From contig QILU01000078.1 in assembly GCA_003233475.1 (NCBI GenBank), positions 1 to 8,975 on the forward strand: 8,975 nt of DNA, in the 5' to 3' direction. Positions 1 through 6,748 of the stretch are shown in pieces. The translations under genes and the position numbers were made by a program. Below the pieces are notes generated by a model that was not told the DNA's origin, made no database searches, and was given only the letters and a program-made list of their open reading frames with translations. The stretch's first letter is position 1. Every line of letters starts with the position of its first letter. The DNA comes from Ahrensia sp. Its GTDB lineage: Bacteria > Pseudomonadota > Alphaproteobacteria > Rhizobiales > Rhizobiaceae.

Positions 1-1217
1 ACAAAACTCACCTGGGGCACAATCAGGGGCAGATAAACAAACAACAGGGCACGGTTTCCTCCGGTGCGGCTCGTTCTGGCCTCCTGTTCAAGACAGGCAA
101 GTGTGACAGCAATCGCGATCAAAACCGCGGCTGCACCGGTAATCAAAGTAGTGGTAAGAGGGGTGCTCATTGAGGGAATTACCCGCTGCCAGTTACCAAA
201 AGTAAAACTGCGCGGCAGGGAATCAGGGAACGACCAAAACCCGGCAAAAGACCAAATACCAAGAATAACCAGGCCGGACAGCACAGCAAATGCTGCGGTT
301 AGAATCAGAGTCAGTCCTGAATATCGCCATACTTTGTCGTGCAATAAACGGGCCCCGCTGTTGCGTTGGTTTATCAATATCCGCTTTGCAATTTTTTCGC
401 CCATTACCCAGATGAGAATCGCCCCAATGGTAATTGCCAATTGCAATAATGCACCAGCGGACGCTACAAATCTAAGGGTGATTTCCGGATCACCCATCCA
501 TTGGGTCAACCGCACCGCAAGAGTTGAGGGGGAAGACGGGCCAAGGATCACCGCCACATCCACAACCGATGTCCCATAGGCAATCACCGCAAAAACCGCC
601 AGACGAATTTGCCGGTACACAAGCGGCCAGGTGGTGAACAAAAACCCACTGATCTGCCCATAACCAAAAGAATGGGCGATATGCGCGGAACGGTTTGCGT
701 TGGTTTGGGGCAGGGCAGCCAGGGTGACCAAAAGCAGGAAGGGAATTTCTTTCACCACCAACCCCAGCATCATGGTCAGTGCAAACGGGTCTTGCAAAAT
801 CAGCAAATCCGGTGGCCGATCCGCACCCGTCGCCCAGGGCGAAAGCAGCCGCATAATCATGCCGGATGGGGCGATGAGAAAAGCCAGTCCAAAGGCAGCA
901 GCCGCATGGGGTACCGACAGCAATGGTGATATCAGATGCTGCACCCGGGTGAATATTCGCGTTCCATACCAGCCGCTGACAAACAAAAATACAATTCCCA
1001 GAGCAAACAGTGTTGTGATCAATCCACTGGCCAGCGATAACAGGCTGGAACGAACGATGCCCGGTGTTTGCCAAAGGGTTCGAAAATGCTCAAGGGTCAG
1101 CTCAAGCCCCCCAAGGGAAGGCAAATACCCAAACGCCGGTAACAGGGTTGCCAACATGCCGAACGCCACCGGTCCAAGTAAAATGGCTATGGCAAGGCCG
1201 GGGGCAAATCTCAACAT
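1..1217 (-). CDS. ynjC: YnjC-like ABC transporter permease, two-domain, C-terminus cut by window edge
   Basis: Inner-membrane permease of a YnjBCD-type ABC importer, which would pass a solute delivered by the binding protein encoded just upstream. I translated this frame by hand: it is open for 405 codons from the ATG at 1217 to the window edge, with no stop. The protein is strongly hydrophobic, with membrane-like stretches near residues 5-30, 56-82, 98-118, 146-170, 205-226, 250-272, 300-322 and 355-376. A cytoplasmic loop at about 176-200, containing SFGYGQ followed by TTWPL, fits the EAA loop that docks on the ATPase. A second hydrophobic module begins near residue 300, as in the fused two-domain YnjC (E. 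coli protein about 511 residues), so roughly 100 or more residues are missing. An in-frame TGA lies 7 codons upstream and the ATG at 1217 is the first start after it. Its own ribosome site is poor. The gene starts 49 bases after the binding-protein gene. Substrate is unknown. Confidence 0.85.
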   Translation of the reverse strand, partial: MLRFAPGLAIAILLGPVAFGMLATLLPAFGYLPSLGGLELTLEHFRTLWQTPGIVRSSLLSLASGLITTLFALGIVFLFVSGWYGTRIFTRVQHLISPLLSVPHAAAAFGLAFLIAPSGMIMRLLSPWATGADRPPDLLILQDPFALTMMLGLVVKEIPFLLLVTLAALPQTNANRSAHIAHSFGYGQISGFLFTTWPLVYRQIRLAVFAVIAYGTSVVDVAVILGPSSPSTLAVRLTQWMGDPEITLRFVASAGALLQLAITIGAILIWVMGEKIAKRILINQRNSGARLLHDKVWRYSGLTLILTAAFAVLSGLVILGIWSFAGFWSFPDSLPRSFTFGNWQRVIPSMSTPLTTTLITGAAAVLIAIAVTLACLEQEARTSRTGGNRALLFVYLPLIVPQVSF

Positions 1218-1234
1218 GGGGAGAGTTTTAACAT
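1211..1234 (-). other. Possible 7-codon leader ORF overlapping the permease start
   Basis: A GAGG ribosome-site-like motif lies two bases before an ATG at 1234, which opens a 7-codon reading frame (MLKLSPC). It ends at a TGA that overlaps the permease start region in ATGTTGA. The permease ATG has no comparable site of its own, so ribosomes ending on this short frame could restart there. This is inference from base positions only; so small a frame can arise by chance. Confidence 0.2.
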
Positions 1235-1266
1235 TGCCTCACGGTTGCCGAAAGGGTTTGCGCTTT

Positions 1267-2493
1267 TTAGTTTCCGGCACCGTAACGGCGGGTCCATTCT
1301 TTCTCAATTTCAACCATCCAGCTGGGGTGGGGTTCGGGCAGCATGGGGCCAAGCTCTTGCGGTTTCAATGTGGCAATTCCCAAATCGAGAGAGGCAAATG
1401 CGGCCTTATCAACGGCATTCAATTTGTTGACGTTTAGCACGGTTGGATCGCCCCAATATTTAGGATTTTGTTTGCGCAATTGAGCTTCCGGCGAAAGTAA
1501 AAAATTTGCCAGCACCAGTGCGCCGGCCTTTGAAGTTGCATTATAGGGAATGGCCACAAAATGGGCGTTGCCCAGCGTTCCACCGGAAAAAGTAAATGAG
1601 CGCACCGTGTCGGGCAGTTTGTTTTGCGCTATGGCGCTGGAGGCTTCGGCTGGATTAAAGGCAAATATAATATCCAGTTCTCCATCGGCCAATTGCTGAC
1701 GCATGGCAGGATAGTTTTTCGGATAAGCCCGTCCGGGATGAAGCTTGTCCAACAATTCAAACAAGGGTCGGGTGACGTTTGAAAACTCTTCTTGTTTGAC
1801 CGGCTGCAACAGTTTTGCAGGTTCTTTAATGACTTCAGAAAGCGCCTGTTTCAAAAAAGAAGAACCGATAAAATCCGGCGGAGCGGGATAAGAAAAGCGG
1901 CCCTTATTAAGCGCCGCCCAGCTCACAATGTCGGTCACGGAATCCGGCAACGCGCCGGATTTTTTGCGCGCGGTATCGTAAAAAAACACCATCTTTGCGC
2001 CACCCCAGGGGGATTCGAGCCCTTCTGTGGGAATGGTAAAATCTACCGTGATGGTGGGTTTGTTTTCCGTATCCACGTAACGCCAATTGGGCAATTGATC
2101 GGCCCATCCAGGGGTGAACAGCAGGCCCTGTCGTTTCATGGAGGCAAAGTTTTCGCCGTTGATCCAGATCAGATCAATTTTTCCATCCTCGTTTTTGCCC
2201 GCAGTCTTTTCCGCAACCACGGTAGCCACGGCATTGGCAGTATCGTTCAGCTTCACATGCTCAACGCTAACTCCATATTTTTCTTTTAGCTGTTTGCCGG
2301 CCCATAAAATGTAGTCATTAATGTTCTGCGAACCGCCCCAGGCGTTGAAATAAACGGTCTGCCCGCGGGCTTCGCGTTTCACGGCCTCCCAATTTGTTGC
2401 ATCCGGTTCAGCGTTGGCGCTTGTGGCAAACCCGATACTTAAAAAACCCGCCAAACCTGCGTTGAGGATAATATTTTTAAGGCGATGTTTCAT
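1267..2493 (-). CDS. ynjB: YnjB-like ABC transporter periplasmic substrate-binding protein
   Basis: Periplasmic solute-binding component of a YnjBCD-type ABC importer. The 408 residues begin with a classical Sec signal peptide: basic MKHRLK, a hydrophobic core to about residue 22, and a likely cleavage after SANA at residue 28. The mature protein resembles the YnjB family (E. coli YnjB about 388 residues) in motifs such as FNAWGGS near residue 50, the DLIWINGENF stretch, the SPWGGAK segment, and a C-terminal NFLLSPEAQL helix typical of extracellular binding proteins. No lipobox cysteine follows the signal, so it is probably soluble. A GGAGAA ribosome site sits about 7 bases before the ATG. 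The gene lies about 100 bases after glpK and just ahead of the ynjC-like permease. The YnjBCD substrate is not established, so I assign none. The 2494-2595 gap shows no clear terminator, leaving co-transcription with glpK possible. Confidence 0.85.
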   Translation of the reverse strand: MKHRLKNIILNAGLAGFLSIGFATSANAEPDATNWEAVKREARGQTVYFNAWGGSQNINDYILWAGKQLKEKYGVSVEHVKLNDTANAVATVVAEKTAGKNEDGKIDLIWINGENFASMKRQGLLFTPGWADQLPNWRYVDTENKPTITVDFTIPTEGLESPWGGAKMVFFYDTARKKSGALPDSVTDIVSWAALNKGRFSYPAPPDFIGSSFLKQALSEVIKEPAKLLQPVKQEEFSNVTRPLFELLDKLHPGRAYPKNYPAMRQQLADGELDIIFAFNPAEASSAIAQNKLPDTVRSFTFSGGTLGNAHFVAIPYNATSKAGALVLANFLLSPEAQLRKQNPKYWGDPTVLNVNKLNAVDKAAFASLDLGIATLKPQELGPMLPEPHPSWMVEIEKEWTRRYGAGN

Positions 2494-2595
2494 TTAACGT
2501 TCTCCGATGCGTATTTGTTCTGACTTTCCCATATGGATAACCGCTCTTTTGTGCAAGATACGGCATTGTAACAATAGGTTGTAATACGCTTTACT

Positions 2596-4104
2596 TCATG
2601 CCTGTTGCGGTTTTGAAAGCGTGCGCTGTACCGCGTCTTTCCACCCTTCATAACGGGTCTTTCTTGTTGCCTCATCCATTGCAGGTTCAAACCGTTTGTT
2701 TCGTGACCAGCCCTTTGCAAAGCCTTCAACATCCGGCCAAACCCCCGCATGGGAACCCGCCAACCAGGCTGCGCCGAGCGCCGTTGTTTCCATAATATTT
2801 GGCCGGTCCACCGGGGCGGCCAGAATATCGGCCAGATATTGCATGGTCCAATTTGAAGAAACCATGCCGCCGTCCACCCGCAATACCGTATTTGTAACAG
2901 AACTCCAGTCTGCTTGCATGGCCTCCAGCAAATCTCGGGTCTGATAACAAACCGCTTCAAGGGCGGCTTTGGCAATTTCATTTGGCCCGGTGTTGCGGGT
3001 CATGCCAAACAGCGCCCCACGGGCATCCGCATCCCAATAAGGGGCACCAAGCCCGGTAAAAGCGGGGACAAGATAGACGCTTTGTTCGGGATCAGCAGCT
3101 TCAGCCATCGCGCCAGTTTGTGCGGCATCTTCAATAATTTTCAACCCGTCGCGCAACCATTGCACGCTGGCTCCGGCCATAAAAATTGAACCCTCCAGGG
3201 CATAACTGGTTTTGCCCTTTAGGCGGTAGGCAATTGTGGTCAGCATCCGATTGGTAGATGCCACCCGCTCAGCTCCCGTGTTCAACAGGGCAAAACAACC
3301 TGTCCCGTAGGTGGACTTTATCATCCCCGGCTCAAAACAGGCATTGCCGATGGTGGCGGCTTGTTGGTCCCCTGCAACTCCATAAATTGGAAGGGCGGCC
3401 CCAAACAGTTTTTTGTCAACGGTGCCGAAATCAGCCGCGCAGTCCAGCACCTCCGGTAACAGGGATTTTGGTACCCCCAGAATTTCTAGTAGCGTATCGT
3501 CCCATTCGTTTATGCCTATATTATACATAAGTGTGCGCGAGGCATTTGTGGCGTCTGTGACATGGTTTTTGCCCCCGGTTAAACGCCAGATCAAAAAGCT
3601 GTCTATGGTGCCAAATGCCAATTCACCGGCTTCTGCTCTGGCCCGCGCACCCTCGATATTATCCAGCAACCAACGCACTTTTGTCCCGGAAAAATAGGGG
3701 TCCAGCAACAGTCCGGAACGTGCGATTACGTCCGCTTCATGTCCGGCTTTTTTCAAACTGTCGCAAAGTTCAGCGGTGCGCCTGTCCTGCCAGACAACTG
3801 CATTATGGATGGGCTTGCCGGTTTTGCGATCCCATATCAGGGTTGTTTCCCGCTGGTTGGTAATACCAATGGCCGAGATTTTACTCGCCTCCATCCCGGA
3901 TTTGGAAATGGCCTCACGACAAACGCTGAGAACCGATTGCCAGATTTCCTCCCCATCATGTTCCACCCAGCCGGATTTCGGAAAATATTGGGGGAATTCC
4001 TGCTGAGCCATGGCGACAATTTTTTGCTGGCCGTCAAAAATTATGGCGCGGGAAGAAGTTGTTCCCTGATCAATTGCCAACACGGCTCCATTTGTATTCA
4101 CCAT
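2596..4104 (-). CDS. glpK: Glycerol kinase GlpK
   Basis: Cytoplasmic FGGY-family kinase that phosphorylates glycerol with ATP to sn-glycerol 3-phosphate, trapping it for catabolism or lipid synthesis. At 502 residues it equals the E. coli enzyme in length. The ATP-binding phosphate-1 motif DQGTTSSR is at residues 12-19. Glycerol-contacting positions are present: NQRE at 83-86, W105, Y137 and the GDQ at 245-247. FGGY signatures appear at about 349-358 ([10 protein letters not shown]) and 411-428 (DGGMVSSNW onward). I chose the ATG at 4104 because GGGAGG lies five bases upstream and the N-terminus then matches the family. An in-frame ATG at 4164 would add 20 unconserved residues and has no ribosome site. 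The gene is divergent from the dehydrogenase at 4267 and upstream of the ynjBC-like genes. I do not see a glpR, glpD or glpF gene in the window. The C-terminal region lacks an obvious match to the EIIA-Glc contact segment of enteric GlpK. Confidence 0.97.
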   Translation of the reverse strand: MVNTNGAVLAIDQGTTSSRAIIFDGQQKIVAMAQQEFPQYFPKSGWVEHDGEEIWQSVLSVCREAISKSGMEASKISAIGITNQRETTLIWDRKTGKPIHNAVVWQDRRTAELCDSLKKAGHEADVIARSGLLLDPYFSGTKVRWLLDNIEGARARAEAGELAFGTIDSFLIWRLTGGKNHVTDATNASRTLMYNIGINEWDDTLLEILGVPKSLLPEVLDCAADFGTVDKKLFGAALPIYGVAGDQQAATIGNACFEPGMIKSTYGTGCFALLNTGAERVASTNRMLTTIAYRLKGKTSYALEGSIFMAGASVQWLRDGLKIIEDAAQTGAMAEAADPEQSVYLVPAFTGLGAPYWDADARGALFGMTRNTGPNEIAKAALEAVCYQTRDLLEAMQADWSSVTNTVLRVDGGMVSSNWTMQYLADILAAPVDRPNIMETTALGAAWLAGSHAGVWPDVEGFAKGWSRNKRFEPAMDEATRKTRYEGWKDAVQRTLSKPQQA

Positions 4105-4196
4105 TTCTTCCTCCCGATATTTTTCAAATGTACCATAAAGCCGTTCCCCTTTTGATGGAATCATTAAAAGGATAAGGAACCGCGTAAAAATAAAGC

Positions 4197-4241
4197 CCTA
4201 GAGTCGTTCAGCGTTTCCATAAAACGCTGAACGACTCTAGG
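4197..4241. repeat. Perfect palindrome, 20-bp arms with 5-base loop, between divergent genes
   Basis: Arms 4197-4216 and 4222-4241 are exact reverse complements around the loop CCATA. Each arm runs from CCTAGAGTCG to the loop side and includes a CTAG, a tetranucleotide that is scarce in many proteobacterial genomes. On the minus strand the hairpin is followed within three bases by a T-rich run (TTTATTTTT, from about 4193 down to 4185), so it could end transcription heading toward glpK. On the plus strand no T-run follows. It lies between two genes transcribed away from each other, so it does not sit at the 3' end of either. It could be an operator, an attenuator in the glpK leader, a terminator for antisense transcripts, or a dispersed palindromic repeat. 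The symmetry is certain; the role is not. Confidence 0.85.
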
Positions 4242-4263
4242 CAAACCAGCCTGCTTCGCCTAG
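4237..4263 (+). repeat. Secondary inverted repeat abutting the dehydrogenase start codon
   Basis: CTAGGC at 4237-4242 is inverted as GCCTAG at 4258-4263, a 6-bp stem with a 15-base loop, ending three bases before the ATG at 4267. The left half is also the end of the right arm of the large palindrome, so in RNA the two stems would exclude one another. Such alternative pairing is compatible with control of initiation, but the stem is short and may be incidental. Confidence 0.35.
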
Positions 4264-4266
4264 ATA

Positions 4267-5055
4267 ATGAGCATGGAAAAAAACACTCCAAATACTTCTC
4301 AAAAAAGCGGGCGCAAGACGCTGGTTCTTACCGGGGCCAGCCGTGGCATTGGCCATGCCGCTGTTCGCCGGTTTTCCAACGATGGCTGGCGGGTGCTCAC
4401 CCTTTCACGTCAGGCTTTTGATGAAAACTGCCCCTGGCCGGAAGGGGCGGCCAATCATGTGCAGGTTGATCTAGCGGATGCCGACAGTCTTGGGCTTGCG
4501 GTGGCGGAAATAAAAAAACGCCTGGAAGAAGAAGGGGGCAAGCTGCATGCGTTGGTCAACAATGCAGGAATATCTCCAAAACTCGAGAATGACTCAAGCG
4601 AAAACCCGCGCCCAAATTCCATTGATACCCCGTTGCAGGTTTGGCGGCAGGTGTTTCAGGTCAATTTTTTTGCGCCGATTCTTTTGGCCCGCGGCCTGTT
4701 TGATGAATTGAAAGCGGCAAAAGGTGCCATTGTTAATGTGACTTCAATCGCGGGTGGCAGGGTTCATCCCTTTGCCGGCAGCGCTTACGCCACCTCAAAA
4801 GCGGCACTGGCTTCCCTCACCAGAGAAATGGCGGCTGATTTTGGCCCCCACGGAATTCGCGTGAATGCCATTGCGCCGGGGGAGATAAACACGGCCATTT
4901 TGTCACCCGGTGCGGAAGGCATGGTCAAAGATATTCCCCTGGGGCGGTTTGGGGAAACCGAGGAAGTGGCGGAGACAATATTCTATCTGTGCTCGGATGC
5001 GGCAAGCTATGTGAATGGAGCTGAGGTGCATGTGAATGGCGGGCAGCATGTTTAG
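4267..5055 (+). CDS. Short-chain dehydrogenase/reductase (SDR) family oxidoreductase
   Basis: Cytoplasmic NAD(P)-dependent oxidoreductase of the classical SDR family, 262 residues, close to the usual 250. The Rossmann nucleotide-binding motif TGASRGIG is at residues 22-29, the NNAG motif at 98-101, and the catalytic set N133, S160, Y174 and K178 is complete (YATSK at 174-178). The tail [11 protein letters not shown] at about 249-259 is the usual SDR ending. The arginine in TGASRG and the SR after the second strand suggest NADP(H) rather than NAD(H), an inference only. Substrate cannot be read from the sequence. About 18 extra residues precede the first beta strand. Neither the ATG at 4267 nor the alternative at 4273 has a clear ribosome site. 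mutM begins 5 bases after the stop, so the two are probably co-transcribed. The upstream region carries the large palindrome. Confidence 0.9.
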   Translation: MSMEKNTPNTSQKSGRKTLVLTGASRGIGHAAVRRFSNDGWRVLTLSRQAFDENCPWPEGAANHVQVDLADADSLGLAVAEIKKRLEEEGGKLHALVNNAGISPKLENDSSENPRPNSIDTPLQVWRQVFQVNFFAPILLARGLFDELKAAKGAIVNVTSIAGGRVHPFAGSAYATSKAALASLTREMAADFGPHGIRVNAIAPGEINTAILSPGAEGMVKDIPLGRFGETEEVAETIFYLCSDAASYVNGAEVHVNGGQHV

Positions 5056-5060
5056 CAAAA

Positions 5061-5945
5061 ATGCCTGAACTCCCGGAAGTAGAAACGGTTCGCCGCGGCC
5101 TTGCCCCTGTTATGGAAGGGGCCACTATCTTAAAGGTCGAATTGCGCCGCCCCAATCTTCGGTTTCCATTTCCTGACAATTTTCAAACCATCCTTGAAGG
5201 GCAACTCATTACCTCATTGGGCAGGCGGGCTAAATATCTGTTGGCCGATCTTAATGGTGGTGAGGTCATCATTATGCATCTGGGCATGTCCGGTTCATTT
5301 CGAACCGAAGAAGATAAACAAATGCTCAAACTGCACCATGCCGTTGAGAGAAATGAAAAACACGACCATGTGGTGTTGCACTTAATGTGCAAAACCGGAA
5401 ACAAGGCGCGGGTTATTTACAACGACCCGCGCCGATTTGGTTTCATGTTATTGAGCAGACGGGAAGTGCTGGACGAACATCCCATGTTCAAAGATCTGGG
5501 TGTTGAACCGGTGGGTAATGCTCTGGACGGGGCAGAACTGGCGCGGCGGGTAGCGGGCAAATCCGCCCCTTTGAAAGCGGCCCTTCTGGACCAGCGAATT
5601 ATTGCCGGATTGGGCAATATTTATGTCTGCGAAGCACTATGGCGCTGCGGGCTTTCCCCGTTGCGCAAATCAGGGACTCTGGCCCTAAAATCCGGCAAGC
5701 CAACCGAACGGGCCAACAGGCTGGCCATTATTATTCGTGAAGTCATTAACGAGGCCATAGAGGCGGGCGGCTCATCTTTGAAAGATCACGCCCAAACGGA
5801 CGGCAGTCTGGGGTATTTCCAACACCGGTTTGCGGCCTATGACCGGGAGAAGGAGCCCTGCTTAAAAGAAAAATGCGGCGGGACAATTAAGAGGATTGTG
5901 CAATCGGGCCGAAGCACATTTTATTGCCCAAAATGCCAAAGGTAA
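5061..5945 (+). CDS. mutM: Formamidopyrimidine-DNA glycosylase (Fpg/MutM)
   Basis: Base-excision repair enzyme that removes 8-oxoguanine and ring-opened purines from DNA and cuts the abasic site by beta,delta-elimination. The 294-residue protein starts [10 protein letters not shown], giving the catalytic N-terminal proline (after Met removal) and the following glutamate. The conserved lysine is K58 in GRRAKYL, and the NDPRRFG motif is at about 121-127. The helix-two-turn-helix lies around 175-195 ([20 protein letters not shown]). The C-terminal zinc finger has C267, C272, C289 and C292. Its first pair is spaced C-X4-C rather than the C-X2-C of E. coli, as in many alphaproteobacterial Fpg proteins. 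R284 in the finger is the expected DNA-contacting arginine. The gene follows the dehydrogenase by 5 bases and has no strong ribosome site, so translation may be coupled. It converges on the cytochrome gene at its 3' end. Confidence 0.97.
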   Translation: MPELPEVETVRRGLAPVMEGATILKVELRRPNLRFPFPDNFQTILEGQLITSLGRRAKYLLADLNGGEVIIMHLGMSGSFRTEEDKQMLKLHHAVERNEKHDHVVLHLMCKTGNKARVIYNDPRRFGFMLLSRREVLDEHPMFKDLGVEPVGNALDGAELARRVAGKSAPLKAALLDQRIIAGLGNIYVCEALWRCGLSPLRKSGTLALKSGKPTERANRLAIIIREVINEAIEAGGSSLKDHAQTDGSLGYFQHRFAAYDREKEPCLKEKCGGTIKRIVQSGRSTFYCPKCQR

Positions 5946-5968
5946 AAATGGAACAGCAAATGCCACAC

Positions 5969-5997
5969 AAAAAAGCCGATGGATTGCTCCACCGGCT
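5969..5997 (-). terminator. Intrinsic terminator of the cytochrome P460-like gene
   Basis: Read on the minus strand, AGCCGGTGG (5997-5989) pairs with CCATCGGCT (5982-5974) across a 6-base loop, giving nine pairs with one G-U, followed directly by a run of T (5974-5969). This is a textbook rho-independent terminator some 40 bases past the stop at 6039. On the plus strand the same stem has one A-C mismatch and is followed by a looser T-rich stretch near 6000-6010, so it may also help end mutM transcripts. A second weak hairpin, CCTGC/GCAGG at 6013-6035, lies between it and the cytochrome stop codon. Confidence 0.8.
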
Positions 5998-6038
5998 AAA
6001 TTGTTCTTCTTACCTGCTTAGAACTTAAGGGCAGGAGT

Positions 6039-6638
6039 TTAATTTGCAGAAACCCGGAATTCCTCGTCGGTATAGCCCATTGCATCCTGATCCTCAAAAC
6101 CCTGGTGGCAACCAGCGCAAAAACCCTGCTTGATTTTCATTTGTTTGCCCTTGGGGCTAAACGCCGCGTAAACCCAATTGCCATATTTTTCAGCCTCTCC
6201 GCCGGCAGCAGCTTTGGTCATAAAGAAAAGCGGGCCTTTTTTTACCTCGCCTTTTTTGGAAAGATTAAAACTTTCTTTTGCGATTATAGAACCAACAGGC
6301 ATGGGGTTTTCTTTGCGATCTTCTGAGAATTTCACATATTCAGTGTAACCGGTCTCATTTACAAATGTCATCAAAAAGCGGTTGCCGTGGGTGCCGGTGG
6401 CTGCGGGCTGGGTGGAGGCATTTTTCCAACTCTGATATTCTTTGGTATTTTCGCCACCATTTTGAGCATAACCTTCACGCAGTTTGCTTTTGATGCAATC
6501 ATACAAGCCCACCACCTGTTCATTGGTGAGATCATCTTTTTTCACATCTGACGTGCATTTGCCGTCCGATGCGCCCGATGCCGATGTTGCCACCAACGCG
6601 AAGGTTGCAAATAATCCCGCTGCAATAATTTTTCTCAT
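6039..6638 (-). CDS. Cytochrome P460-family c-type haem protein, exported
   Basis: Probable periplasmic mono-haem protein of 199 residues. An N-terminal signal peptide (MRKIIAAG followed by a hydrophobic stretch to about residue 18, with cleavage likely around 20-23) is followed by a region with two cysteines, C28 and C48, that could form a disulfide. The central part (about 85-165) carries features I associate with the cytochrome P460 fold: NETGYTEYVKF, a PVGSIIAKESF strand, KKGPLFFMTK and NWVYAAFSPKG. One CXXCH haem-c site, CAGCH, is at 174-178 near the C-terminus, the family's usual position. P460 relatives include hydroxylamine-oxidising enzymes with a lysine-haem crosslink, but many proteins in this family have no shown activity and I cannot confirm the crosslinking lysine. 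A strong ribosome site (AGGAG, six bases before the ATG) supports the start. With its own promoter and terminator it looks monocistronic. Function beyond haem binding is inference. Confidence 0.85.
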   Translation of the reverse strand: MRKIIAAGLFATFALVATSASGASDGKCTSDVKKDDLTNEQVVGLYDCIKSKLREGYAQNGGENTKEYQSWKNASTQPAATGTHGNRFLMTFVNETGYTEYVKFSEDRKENPMPVGSIIAKESFNLSKKGEVKKGPLFFMTKAAAGGEAEKYGNWVYAAFSPKGKQMKIKQGFCAGCHQGFEDQDAMGYTDEEFRVSAN

Positions 6639-6684
6639 GAAATTCTCCTGAAAGAGCTAAATTCTACCAAATTCTAGTTGTAAT

Positions 6685-6712
6685 ATTATGACAGCTATGA
6701 ATTTTCGTACAA
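6685..6712 (-). promoter_or_regulatory. Probable sigma-70-type promoter of the cytochrome P460-like gene
   Basis: On the minus strand a -35-like TTGTAC (6712-6707) is followed after 16 bases by CATAAT (6690-6685), five of six matches to the -10 consensus and preceded by TGT as in an extended -10. Transcription would begin near 6678, leaving a leader of about 40 bases that contains the AGGAG ribosome site. The position, in the gap between the MATE stop and this gene, is appropriate. It is assigned by eye and not tested. Confidence 0.45.
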
Positions 6713-6748
6713 TCAACTTCGGTTGCCGGGCGCTAACTTTCTCGTGAA

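Noticed and set aside
490..1074. Minus-strand 194-codon open frame within the left block
   Set aside because: It lies in another frame of the ynjC-like permease, whose hydrophobic 405-codon frame runs uninterrupted through the same bases; the translation is cysteine-rich with no family resemblance.
700..1437. Plus-strand 245-codon open frame
   Set aside because: It is antisense to both the permease and the binding-protein gene, crosses their boundary, and shows no recognisable domain or ribosome site.
2494..2595. Independent promoter for the ynjB-like gene (for example TTGCAC with TATGGG)
   Set aside because: The -10 candidates match poorly and several equal alternatives exist, so none can be preferred.
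4105..4164. Upstream in-frame ATG that would extend glycerol kinase by 20 residues
   Set aside because: The extension has no ribosome site and no family counterpart, while the internal ATG at 4104 has a strong GGGAGG five bases upstream and gives the standard 502-residue protein.
4197..4241. Palindrome as a simple terminator for a neighbouring gene
   Set aside because: Both neighbouring genes start here and are transcribed away from it, so neither needs a terminator at this place; the T-run exists only on the minus-strand side, toward glpK.
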